A stretch of DNA of 12,919 nt. Source: G039029935 sp039029935. GTDB lineage: Bacteria > Chloroflexota > Anaerolineae > Caldilineales > Caldilineaceae. The notes under the pieces are model-generated. The model made no database searches, was not told the origin of the DNA, and saw only the letters and a program-made list of their open reading frames with translations. Where the stretch lies: NCBI GenBank assembly GCA_039029935.1, contig JBCCFC010000249.1, positions 1 through 12,919 on the forward strand, written 5' to 3'. Shown here one piece after another: positions 7,042 through 12,919 of the stretch. Position 1 is the first letter of the stretch, and the number at the start of each line of letters is the position of its first letter. The position numbers and the translations under genes were made by a program.

Positions 7042-7151
7042 AATCCATAATAACGTTTTACCTACCCAAATTCCTGCGATATGCAGACCAATACCTACCA
7101 ACTTACGTGCGTTTTTTTCTCTGGCAAGGCCATTACGTTTATGGATGATTT

Positions 7152-7160
7152 TGCTAGAAT
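7152..7160 (+). promoter_or_regulatory. Possible second, extended -10 promoter
   Basis: TGCTAGAAT fits an extended -10 (TGn-TAnAAT), with no good -35. The start point would fall near 7167, inside the AT-rich palindrome at 7165-7197. Confidence 0.4.
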
Positions 7161-7164
7161 AAGC

Positions 7165-7197
7165 ATAAATTTACTAAAAATTTTTACCAAAATTTAT
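7165..7197. promoter_or_regulatory. Nested AT-rich palindrome, candidate operator
   Basis: ATAAATTT (7165-7172) is mirrored by AAATTTAT (7190-7197), and between them lies a perfect 12-bp palindrome TAAAAATTTTTA (7175-7186). The element overlaps the expected start of the extended -10 promoter and ends just before the GGAGG of the binding-protein gene, so a bound repressor could block transcription. Given its base composition, chance or simple DNA-bending sequence is also possible. Confidence 0.4.
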
Positions 7198-7214
7198 ACG
7201 GAGGAATTTACACC

Positions 7215-9068
7215 ATGAGTGAAAATCCAACCCAAAATAATGGGCTGTCGTTGGGTGATGTCAATCGCCGTGATTTTCTGCGCCTGAGTGGTTTGGCAAC
7301 TGCTGGCGTTTTGGCTACAGCTTGTGGCGCACCTGCGGCTGCACCTGCTGACGGTGGTGGTGATGCTGCTGCTGACGGTGGTGGCGAAGCGGCTCCTGCT
7401 GCTGGCGAAGTTGCACAAATTGCACGCGAAAAATCGCTTATCTTGATGTTTGGTGGTGGCGAAGGTCAGTTTGGTGATGTCGGTATTGCGGGCATGTACG
7501 CTGCGGGTACATCAGGCCATCGCTCAGTGCCAGGGTCTTTTGAACCACTCTTCTTCTACTCAGCCTTTTCTGATGAATTCCTGCCGTGGCTTGCCACTGG
7601 CTACGAATATAGCGACGACTTTACACAGTTGACCGTGAACATTCGTGAAGGTGCAGAATGGAGTGACGGCACACCATTCTCAGCCGAAGATGTACGCTTC
7701 ACTTTGCAAATGCTCATCGACGAAGCACCAACGCTGCGTAACTCGACAGAGGTCGCCGCTTGGATTAGCTCTGTTGAGGCTGTTGATGACCTGACTGTTG
7801 TGATCAACTTCAACGATCCACGTCCACGCTTCTTGTTCAGCCACTTGACTGGTAAATTTGATACTGGCCTCTATTGGGTTCCAGCACACGTATACCAAGA
7901 TGTTGAAGATGTACAGGGCTTTGCCTTCTACGATCCAGAGAAGGGCTGGCCGCTGGTAACGGGTCCATACAATGTGACATTGTGGACACCAGAACAGCAG
8001 TTTGTTGACCGCCGTGATGACTGGTGGGGTGCAAAGACTGGTTTCTCTGAGTTGCCAGACGTTGAGCGCATCATCCACTTGCCATGGACGGGTGAAGAGC
8101 GTGCTGCACAGTTGATCATCAATAACGAAATCGACTCCAGCTTGGACTTGCGTGCCACAACCATCGCCACTGTTGTCGATCAGAGCGAAGCTGTCATCAC
8201 ACACACGAACCGTGACCTGCCATTGGGCTACACTGACTGGTGGCCGACCTCATTCTGGTTCAACTGTGATGAAGGTCCTTTCTCAGACAAGAATGTCCGT
8301 TGGGCTGTCAGCTACACCATTGATCGCCAGCAAATGCTCGACGTTGCGTTGGAAGGCTCTGGTATTTTGACACAGTTGCCATTCCCATACTATCCACCAC
8401 TGATGCCATACATCGACGCTGCTGCTGAACTGTTGGAAGAATATCCAACCAACGAACATAATCTGGACAAAGCTGCCGAGCGTATGACAGAAGCTGGCTA
8501 TGAGAAGGATGATGAAGGCTTCTGGGTCAAGGATGGCGAACGTGTACCAGCAGTGATTCATGGCTTTGGTATCTTCAACGATATCGGACCAGTTTTGGCC
8601 GAGCAGTTGCGTAGAGGTGGCTTTGAGGGTGACTATGTTGCACCAGCCGACTCATTCACCAAGATGAGCGATGGTACTGCCAAGATTCTGCTCTTTGGTC
8701 ATGGCGCAAGCATCGCCGATCCATTTGATACATTGGACCTGTACACCAGCAAGCACTACGCGCCAACTGGTGAACCAGCCAACCCATTCTCTCGCTTCCA
8801 AAGTGAAGAATACGATGCGATTCTTGAAGAGATGGCCGCAATGGAACCATCACCAGATGATCCAAAATACATGGAACTCTACCTGTCTGCTTTGAGAATC
8901 TATCTGGATGAAATGATTGACTGCCCAATCCAGCAGTGGCTGCACCGTATGCCAATGAACACCACATTCTGGGACAACTGGCCGACAGTTGACAACCCAT
9001 ATGTGAATGGTGCATTCTGGCATCAGACAGTGATCCTGTTGTTGCAGGGCTTGAAGTCGAAAGCGTAA
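7215..9068 (+). CDS. ABC importer substrate-binding lipoprotein, family 5 (SBP_bac_5)
   Basis: A 617-residue extracytoplasmic binding protein of the peptide/nickel/oligosaccharide class. A Tat signal with twin Arg at residues 18-19 (RRDFLRLSGLATAG) leads to a lipobox ending in Cys37, so the mature protein is a lipoprotein exported folded. Residues 38-66 are a low-complexity Ala/Gly/Pro linker. The family-5 signature is clear at 144-167 (REGAEWSDGTPFSAEDV...). The body is rich in Trp, including DDWW at 268-271 and several near the C-terminus; aromatic pockets are common in sugar-binding members, but a peptide ligand is equally possible. GGAGG lies 10 nt before the ATG. It heads the operon with two permeases and an ATPase. 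A likely RNA-folding repeat directly follows the stop, which could favour higher expression of this gene than of the rest. Confidence 0.95.
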   Translation: MSENPTQNNGLSLGDVNRRDFLRLSGLATAGVLATACGAPAAAPADGGGDAAADGGGEAAPAAGEVAQIAREKSLILMFGGGEGQFGDVGIAGMYAAGTSGHRSVPGSFEPLFFYSAFSDEFLPWLATGYEYSDDFTQLTVNIREGAEWSDGTPFSAEDVRFTLQMLIDEAPTLRNSTEVAAWISSVEAVDDLTVVINFNDPRPRFLFSHLTGKFDTGLYWVPAHVYQDVEDVQGFAFYDPEKGWPLVTGPYNVTLWTPEQQFVDRRDDWWGAKTGFSELPDVERIIHLPWTGEERAAQLIINNEIDSSLDLRATTIATVVDQSEAVITHTNRDLPLGYTDWWPTSFWFNCDEGPFSDKNVRWAVSYTIDRQQMLDVALEGSGILTQLPFPYYPPLMPYIDAAAELLEEYPTNEHNLDKAAERMTEAGYEKDDEGFWVKDGERVPAVIHGFGIFNDIGPVLAEQLRRGGFEGDYVAPADSFTKMSDGTAKILLFGHGASIADPFDTLDLYTSKHYAPTGEPANPFSRFQSEEYDAILEEMAAMEPSPDDPKYMELYLSALRIYLDEMIDCPIQQWLHRMPMNTTFWDNWPTVDNPYVNGAFWHQTVILLLQGLKSKA

Positions 9069-9072
9069 GTCA

Positions 9073-9200
9073 GTGTAAGGGTGTAGGGGTGTAAGGGTGT
9101 GGGGGGTGTAGAGGTGTAGGGGTGTAGAGATGCGGTAAATTGCATCATCGCACCACGACATTTCACACCATCACACCCCCACACCCTCACACCCCACACC
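9073..9200 (+). repeat. G-rich/C-rich inverted tandem array with G-quadruplex motif
   Basis: From 9073 to 9129 a degenerate GTGTAGGGG/GTGTAAGG unit of about 8-9 bp is repeated. From 9164 to 9200 its complement appears as CACACCCC-type units. GGGTGTGGGGGGTGT (9095-9109) can pair with ACACCCCCACACCC (9173-9186) with one bulged G. Runs G3, G4, G3 and G6 at 9079, 9086, 9095 and 9101, with loops of 4, 5 and 3 nt, fit the standard quadruplex pattern on the mRNA strand. It lies between the binding-protein stop and the first permease. By analogy with repeats after other binding-protein genes, it may stabilise the upstream message or reduce downstream transcription. Confidence 0.85.
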
Positions 9201-9213
9201 AACCGGAGGCACT

Positions 9214-10224
9214 ATGCGCTATTCTTGGTCATTTGTATTAAACCGAACAGGCATGTTCTTTTTGATTGTTTGGAGCGCAGCTACGCTCAACTTTTTTATC
9301 CCCAAGATGACACCACGTAATCCACTCCGTGAAAAATTGATGCGTGAAGCCACGCGTACTGGCTATATCCCGCCGGGATTTGAAGAGATGGTCCAATCGT
9401 ATGAGGCCAAGTTTGGTCTGGATCAGCCGTTGTGGAAGCAATATGCGATCTACATGGGCGATCTGGTTCGTGGTGATATGGGCGCATCCATCGCCAACTT
9501 CCCCAAAGGTGTTTTGGAATTGCTGATGGAGGGTCTGCCTTGGACCATTGGGTTGCTCACAACAGCACTCATCATTGCCTTCTTCATCGGCACAATTCTG
9601 GGCGCACTGATGCCTTGGCCCAAAGCCTCGGCGTTTGTGCGTAACGTACTCCCCAGCATTCTCATTTTTGGTGCAATTCCTGCCTACCTAATTGCCCTAA
9701 CCTTGTTATATTATGTTGCATTTAGGTGGAAACTACTACCCATTGGCGGGGGCTATACGACGGGGACGATCCCCGATTTTAGTATTGGCTTTTTCCTAGA
9801 TATTTTTAGACATTCACTCTTACCCGGCTTTGCCATTGTGTTGAGTAGTGCTGGCGGCTGGGCACTAGGGATGCGCGGCATGATGGTGACGGTGCAGGGG
9901 GAAGATTACATGACCTTTGCCGAAGCAAAAGGGCTAAAAGATTGGCGATTGTTCTATAAATACGCCATGCGTAACGCCCTGCTGCCACAGGTGACCGGGT
10001 TGGCGTTGGCCTTTAGCTTTATCGTATCGGGGTCCGTTCTGGTTGAATTGGTCTTTGGCTACCCAGGCATTGGCACAATTCTCAATCGCGCCATTCAACA
10101 GCTTGACTACCCCGTTATCTATGGGTCGGTCTTTATGTTGACCGTCACCATCGCCATTGCCATGTTTATCATGGATATGATCTACCCAATGCTTGACCCT
10201 CGCATTAATTACGATGGCAGCTAA
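9214..10224 (+). CDS. ABC importer permease, DppB/OppB-like
   Basis: A 336-residue inner-membrane subunit of the family-5 importer. Membrane segments are at about 11-30, 108-134, 145-170, 200-219, 262-284 and 303-325, matching the six-helix DppB pattern with a long loop after helix 1. The EAA loop that contacts the ATPase is EAKGLKDWRLFYKYAMRNAL at 237-256, followed by LPQVTGL. The C-terminal part VELVFGYPGIG at 277-287 is typical of the family. The start has GGAGG only 4 nt upstream (9205-9209). It is separated from the binding protein by the 9073-9200 repeat and from the second permease by a 150-nt repeat-bearing gap. It should form a heterodimer with the DppC-like subunit. Confidence 0.95.
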   Translation: MRYSWSFVLNRTGMFFLIVWSAATLNFFIPKMTPRNPLREKLMREATRTGYIPPGFEEMVQSYEAKFGLDQPLWKQYAIYMGDLVRGDMGASIANFPKGVLELLMEGLPWTIGLLTTALIIAFFIGTILGALMPWPKASAFVRNVLPSILIFGAIPAYLIALTLLYYVAFRWKLLPIGGGYTTGTIPDFSIGFFLDIFRHSLLPGFAIVLSSAGGWALGMRGMMVTVQGEDYMTFAEAKGLKDWRLFYKYAMRNALLPQVTGLALAFSFIVSGSVLVELVFGYPGIGTILNRAIQQLDYPVIYGSVFMLTVTIAIAMFIMDMIYPMLDPRINYDGS

Positions 10225-10234
10225 AAAATATATT

Positions 10235-10328
10235 CATTTCGTAGGGACGCAGTATTTATACGACTGTCGTTAGGCACTAAATACAGTGCTAGCTCGTAGA
10301 GGCTTGAACTATCAAGCTCCTACGAATG
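10235..10328. repeat. MITE-like imperfect palindrome between permease genes
   Basis: CATTTCGTAGG at 10235-10245 is mirrored by CCTACGAATG at 10319-10328. GCAGTATTTA (10249-10258) faces TAAATACAGTGC (10278-10289), and an inner hairpin pairs CGTAGAGGCTTGA (10295-10307) with TCAAGCTCCTACG (10312-10324) across a 4-nt loop with two non-Watson-Crick positions. The layered inverted repeats, about 94 bp with no coding potential, resemble a decayed miniature mobile or REP-type element. A short GGGC-GTTT-GCCC hairpin follows at 10343-10354. Together they fill the gap before the second permease and could act on mRNA processing. Confidence 0.7.
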
Positions 10329-10374
10329 CGTAAGTCCTACAAGGGCGTTTGCCCACACAAAAACCTATTATTTC

Positions 10375-11286
10375 ATGTCTAGTATCGCATTAACCATCGG
10401 CTACTTGCGCCGTAACATAATTCTTGTCATCGGGCTATTTATTCTAGCGGCCTTGGTCATCTTTTCAACCTACGGCCAAACCTTTGTCGATGTCAAGGTT
10501 GATCCATATCCACTCGCTGCGCCAGCAAGCGTTTCACCTACGCTCAACTATTGTCCGCGTACCGACCCAGATTGCGCCGATACCGAGCCAGCGGCCTATC
10601 CATTTGGCACAGACTCACAGGGACGTAATCTCTTTGCGGTTGCCGTCACTGGGACGCTACTCACCATGCGCATTGGCGTTATTGCTGGCATCATCGGCCT
10701 TTTTGTCGGCATGTTTTTGGGATTCACCTCCGCATTTTACGGTGGCGCCTATGACGCCGTTGTCCGGTGGCTGGTCGATGTCGCACTCACCATTCCAGGG
10801 CTATTGGTTCTCGTTGTCATTGCATCCTCATTGGGCGAGGAGACCATCAGCATCAACCAAATGGGCTTGATTATTTCTGTCTTGGCATGGCGTGGGCCTG
10901 CACGCGTTATTCGCTCGCAGGTACTGAGTATGCGTGAACGTTCCTATGTCATGATGGCACGGCTCAACGGCATGTCCGGTATGGGCATCATTTTCCGCGA
11001 GTTGATCCCAAACCTACTGCCTTACTTGGGTGCAAGCCTTGTCGGTGCATTGACTGGTGCAATCTTTGCCTCGGTTGGTCTATCCGCACTGGGGCTTGGA
11101 CCACTACGTGAGCCAACACTGGGCAACACCCTTTTTTGGGTGATGAACCAAGGTGCGTTCTTGCGTGGCATGTGGTGGTGGATTATGGTTCCTGTCGTGA
11201 TCATCGCCTTGATTTTCGTCATGCTCTTCATGATTTCCATCGGACTGGATGAGTTGGCGAATCCGCGTGTGCGCAAGTCAGCATAA
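10375..11286 (+). CDS. ABC importer permease, DppC/OppC-like
   Basis: A 303-residue inner-membrane subunit, partner of the DppB-like protein. Helix 1 is at about 14-33, then an extracytoplasmic segment with two close cysteines (C60, C67) that could form a disulfide. Next is the family motif PFGTDSQGRNLF at 76-87 (usual form GTDxxGRD) and helices at about 95-120, 134-152, 163-175, 215-240 and 268-290. The EAA-like loop is ARLNGMSGMGIIFRELIPNL at 195-214. The ATG at 10375 is the natural family start, yet no Shine-Dalgarno precedes it (the upstream bases are A/T-rich). This is unlike the binding protein and first permease. It is probably translated less efficiently or by coupling. Confidence 0.94.
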   Translation: MSSIALTIGYLRRNIILVIGLFILAALVIFSTYGQTFVDVKVDPYPLAAPASVSPTLNYCPRTDPDCADTEPAAYPFGTDSQGRNLFAVAVTGTLLTMRIGVIAGIIGLFVGMFLGFTSAFYGGAYDAVVRWLVDVALTIPGLLVLVVIASSLGEETISINQMGLIISVLAWRGPARVIRSQVLSMRERSYVMMARLNGMSGMGIIFRELIPNLLPYLGASLVGALTGAIFASVGLSALGLGPLREPTLGNTLFWVMNQGAFLRGMWWWIMVPVVIIALIFVMLFMISIGLDELANPRVRKSA

Positions 11287-11310
11287 AGATGAACCGCAGA
11301 GAGACGATAA

Positions 11311-11396
11311 GACAAGGAGACGGGGAGAGGGAGAGACAGAGTTGCTTATTGATTGTACTGGCACTCTTCAACCCTTCAACTCTTCAACCTTTCAAC
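11311..11396. repeat. Purine-rich stretch and 8-bp-period TTCAAC array
   Basis: Bases 11311-11341 form an almost pure purine run of GAGA/GGGGAGAGGGAGAG type on the plus strand. Farther on, TTCAAC occurs at 11367, 11375, 11383 and 11391, exactly 8 bp apart with varying pairs between, ending 12 nt before the ATPase start. The array resembles the short tandem repeats (7-8-mers) seen between genes in filamentous bacteria and some Chloroflexota. An open frame runs through it into the ATPase gene, but its translation is low-complexity and is not part of the protein. Confidence 0.85.
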
Positions 11397-11408
11397 ATAA
11401 AGATATAC

Positions 11409-12380
11409 ATGAGCGAAGAATACGTTTTACAAGTAAAAAACTTGGATGTCCAATACCACACGGATGCGGGCATCGTTTATGCAAATAACAAAGTGAGCTT
11501 TAGCTTGCGTGCTGGTGAACGGCTCGGCGTGGTCGGTGAGTCTGGGTCTGGTAAGTCTACGATGGCTTTGGCGCTGCTTCAAATGATCAAATCACCTGGA
11601 CGCATTGCGGGTGGTGAGGCGTTGCTGGGTGATGTCGATTTGACCAAGCTTTCCGAGGAAGAGATGCGTCAAACACGCGCACGGGATATCAGCATGATTC
11701 CACAGGGCGCCATGAACTCGCTGAACCCAGTGATGCTCGTGCGTGACCAGATCATCGACAGTATGGTCGATCACGATATGAACATGTCGCGAGCAGCCAT
11801 GCGCGATTACGCGGGCAAAGTGTTGGAGGATGTTGAACTCGACCGTTCTGTCGGCAACATGTATCCACATGAATTGAGCGGTGGCATGAAACAGCGTGTC
11901 TGTATCGCCATCAGCATCGCCATGAATCCCAAGGTGATCATCGCCGATGAGCCAACGAGCGCACTCGATGTGGTGACACAGCGGCAGGTGATGCAGACCA
12001 TTGGTCGTCTACAGCAGGAGATGGGCAGTGCCGTTATCCTGATTGGTCATGACATGGGGTTGATGGCGCAGTTTGTCAATCGCATGGCCGTGATGTATGC
12101 CGGCAGCATGGCTGAGTTGGGGACTGTGCAGGATACATTTACCAATCCGCTGCATCCGTATACACAGTTATTGATTGAGAGCTTGCCCGTGTTGGGTAAA
12201 AAGGGCGTTTTCAAGGGGATTCCGGGCATTACGCCACTGTTGCGTGATTTGCCACCGGGATGTGTGTTTAAGGATCGCTGTCCGAAGGCGATGGATGTTT
12301 GTGGACGTGATTTGCCAGTGTACAAGGAATATGGGGAAGAGCATTGGGCGGCTTGTCATTTGCATGAGGCTGTGTCTTAG
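11409..12380 (+). CDS. ABC importer ATP-binding subunit, DppD/OppD-like
   Basis: A 323-residue cytoplasmic ATPase of the family-5 importer. Walker A is GESGSGKST at 43-51, Q-loop Gln99 (SMIPQG), signature LSGGMKQR at 156-163, Walker B VIIADE at 176-181 and H-loop His214 (GHDMG). The C-terminal oligopeptide-transporter domain follows (NPLHPYTQLL at 246-255) with C285, C291, C298 and C316, the spacing by which OppD/DppD-type subunits are reported to hold an iron-sulfur cluster. The in-frame ATG at 11289 is rejected because its extra 40 residues are encoded by the intergenic repeats. The start at 11409 (MSEEYVLQVKNL) matches the family, though no Shine-Dalgarno is visible. The usual second ATPase (DppF) does not follow, so this subunit may homodimerise or pair with one encoded elsewhere. 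Confidence 0.95.
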   Translation: MSEEYVLQVKNLDVQYHTDAGIVYANNKVSFSLRAGERLGVVGESGSGKSTMALALLQMIKSPGRIAGGEALLGDVDLTKLSEEEMRQTRARDISMIPQGAMNSLNPVMLVRDQIIDSMVDHDMNMSRAAMRDYAGKVLEDVELDRSVGNMYPHELSGGMKQRVCIAISIAMNPKVIIADEPTSALDVVTQRQVMQTIGRLQQEMGSAVILIGHDMGLMAQFVNRMAVMYAGSMAELGTVQDTFTNPLHPYTQLLIESLPVLGKKGVFKGIPGITPLLRDLPPGCVFKDRCPKAMDVCGRDLPVYKEYGEEHWAACHLHEAVS

Positions 12381-12388
12381 ATAAGAGG

Positions 12389-12580
12389 TTAGGATAGTCC
12401 AGATTCATACTCTTTGTCAATTTCGTTGAGTAGCGTATCGAGTTGTTCAGCGTCAAGATCGGACTCAATTTGTTGAGCCCATATCTGGTGTTGGGAAGTA
12501 TTACACCAGTAGAAAAGTTGGAATGTTATTGTTTCAGATACATTTTTGATTGCTAATTGTAGACTAAATAGTCGTATGTA
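12389..12580 (-). pseudogene. 3' remnant of a small protein gene lacking a start codon
   Basis: This minus-strand frame is open for 63 codons before a TAA and ends QIWAQQIESDLDAEQLDTLL followed by NEIDKEYESGLS. The last 30 or so residues have the composition and rhythm of the C-terminal tail of small antitoxin-like or DUF2281-like proteins (xQIxxDLxxGxLDxLLxExDxEYxxGL), common in Chloroflexota and cyanobacteria. No ATG, GTG or TTG occurs in the frame, and the upstream half (residues 1-26) looks non-coding. I read it as a decayed gene whose front was lost or frame-shifted. It lies tail-to-tail with the ATPase gene, 8 nt from its stop. The family assignment is tentative. Confidence 0.55.
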
Positions 12581-12584
12581 TTAT

Positions 12585-12685
12585 CCTGTCAGAAAAATTT
12601 CTAGCTTTAACATCCTTGTTGGTTTGACAGGCTTGCTTAGAACATCAGAGTACAACCATTTATAGTTTGAGAAAGAAACCAACAA
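12585..12685. repeat. Two overlapping inverted-repeat pairs in intergenic DNA
   Basis: CCTGTCA (12585-12591) is mirrored by TGACAGG (12625-12631), and TTGTTGGTTT (12616-12625) by AAACCAACAA (12676-12685), the latter a perfect 10-bp pair with a 50-nt spacer. Neither has a T-run placed as in an intrinsic terminator. They may be the scar of a small mobile element or loose transcript-end structures between the WD40 gene and the remnant ORF. Nothing else is visible in 12581-12721. Confidence 0.4.
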
Positions 12686-12721
12686 TTTGATTAGAACTAG
12701 ATTTGTGAGACATATAGTTTA

Positions 12722-12919
12722 TCAGCGATTAGCCGTCCATATTTGTAACAATCCTGTTCGAGAGGCGGTTTTTGCACCATCAGGAGACCAACTGACATAA
12801 GCTGTTCCATAACAATCGACGGTATGTAATAATTGGCCTGTCATACTATCCCGCATTGTGTAATCTTCAAAGCCAGAAACAATTTTGGTTCCATCTGGTG
12901 ACCAACTTAGACTTCTAAC
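12722..12919 (-). CDS. WD40-repeat protein, C-terminal end (partial)
   Basis: The last 65 codons of a leftward gene that continues beyond the window; no start lies inside. Two beta-propeller blades are visible: VRSLSWSPDGTKIVSG at residues 1-16 and YVSWSPDGAKTASRTGLLQI at 41-60, then WTANR and TGA. SWSPDG is the typical bacterial WD40 strand motif, and the final IW stands where the WD dipeptide normally closes a blade. The first blade reads TMRDSMTGQLL where TVRIWDSxTGQLL would be expected, as if two codons (IW) were missing. Such proteins act as scaffolds or sensors, often fused to NACHT, kinase or TIR domains upstream; what precedes these blades cannot be seen. Confidence 0.85.
   Translation of the reverse strand, partial: VRSLSWSPDGTKIVSGFEDYTMRDSMTGQLLHTVDCYGTAYVSWSPDGAKTASRTGLLQIWTANR

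Noticed and set aside
7081..7130. T7 run in the importer leader as an attenuator/riboswitch terminator
   Set aside because: No stable stem could be drawn immediately before the T-run.
10295..10324. Hairpin after the first permease as an intrinsic terminator
   Set aside because: No T-run follows, and the downstream genes belong to the same transporter; better explained as part of a palindromic repeat.
11367..11396. TTCAAC array as a CRISPR-like repeat
   Set aside because: The unit is 6-8 bp with no spacers; it is a short tandem repeat.
11289..11408. Longer ATPase starting at 11289
   Set aside because: The 40 extra residues are translated from purine-rich and TTCAAC repeats; ABC ATPases of this family start just before the VKNL strand.

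Overview
The window reads as chromosomal DNA from a free-living bacterium, most likely a member of the Chloroflexota (Anaerolineae-like). That placement is inferred from three things: a Tat-exported lipoprotein binding protein with an Ala/Gly/Pro linker after the lipobox, a large permease with two FtsX domains, and a WD40-repeat protein together with palindromic and short tandem repeats between genes. No rRNA, tRNA, CRISPR array or complete insertion sequence was seen.

Left part (1-6619), all leftward. A good sigma70-like promoter (TTGGCA-N17-TACAAT on the minus strand, 6591-6619) precedes a five-gene run: a PD-(D/E)XK/Rpn-like nuclease-family protein (GTG start), a 1038-residue double-FtsX ABC permease, a PAPS-dependent sulfotransferase, a DUF6157-like small protein and a class I SAM methyltransferase. 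Spacings are 8, 11, 99 and 6 nt, which suggests one transcript. The last gene runs into a near-perfect 116-bp inverted repeat at the window edge (1-262). This repeat destroys its natural C-terminus and looks like a fold-back chimera rather than biology, although a synonymous mismatch keeps the question open. Inside the nuclease gene sits a 90-bp in-frame insertion carrying a perfect 15-bp-arm palindrome, flanked by 9-bp direct repeats.

Middle (6548-7214). This is a divergent intergenic region with the leftward promoter, two tiny overlapping rightward ORFs of unknown function, a near-consensus rightward promoter (TTGACA-N18-TACAAT), and a second extended -10 element followed by an AT-rich nested palindrome just upstream of the next operon.

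Right part (7215-12380), rightward. This is a peptide/nickel/oligosaccharide-type (family 5) ABC importer: Tat lipoprotein binding protein, DppB-like permease, DppC-like permease and one DppD-like ATPase. The second ATPase (DppF) usual for this family does not follow. Each of the three gaps in this operon holds a different repeat structure: a G-rich/C-rich inverted array with G-quadruplex potential, a MITE-like palindrome, and an 8-bp-period TTCAAC array. The binding protein and DppB-like genes have strong GGAGG sites, while the DppC- and DppD-like genes have none that I can see.

Right edge (12381-12919), leftward: the 3' remnant of a small protein gene without a start codon, then the C-terminal two blades of a WD40 protein that continues past the window.
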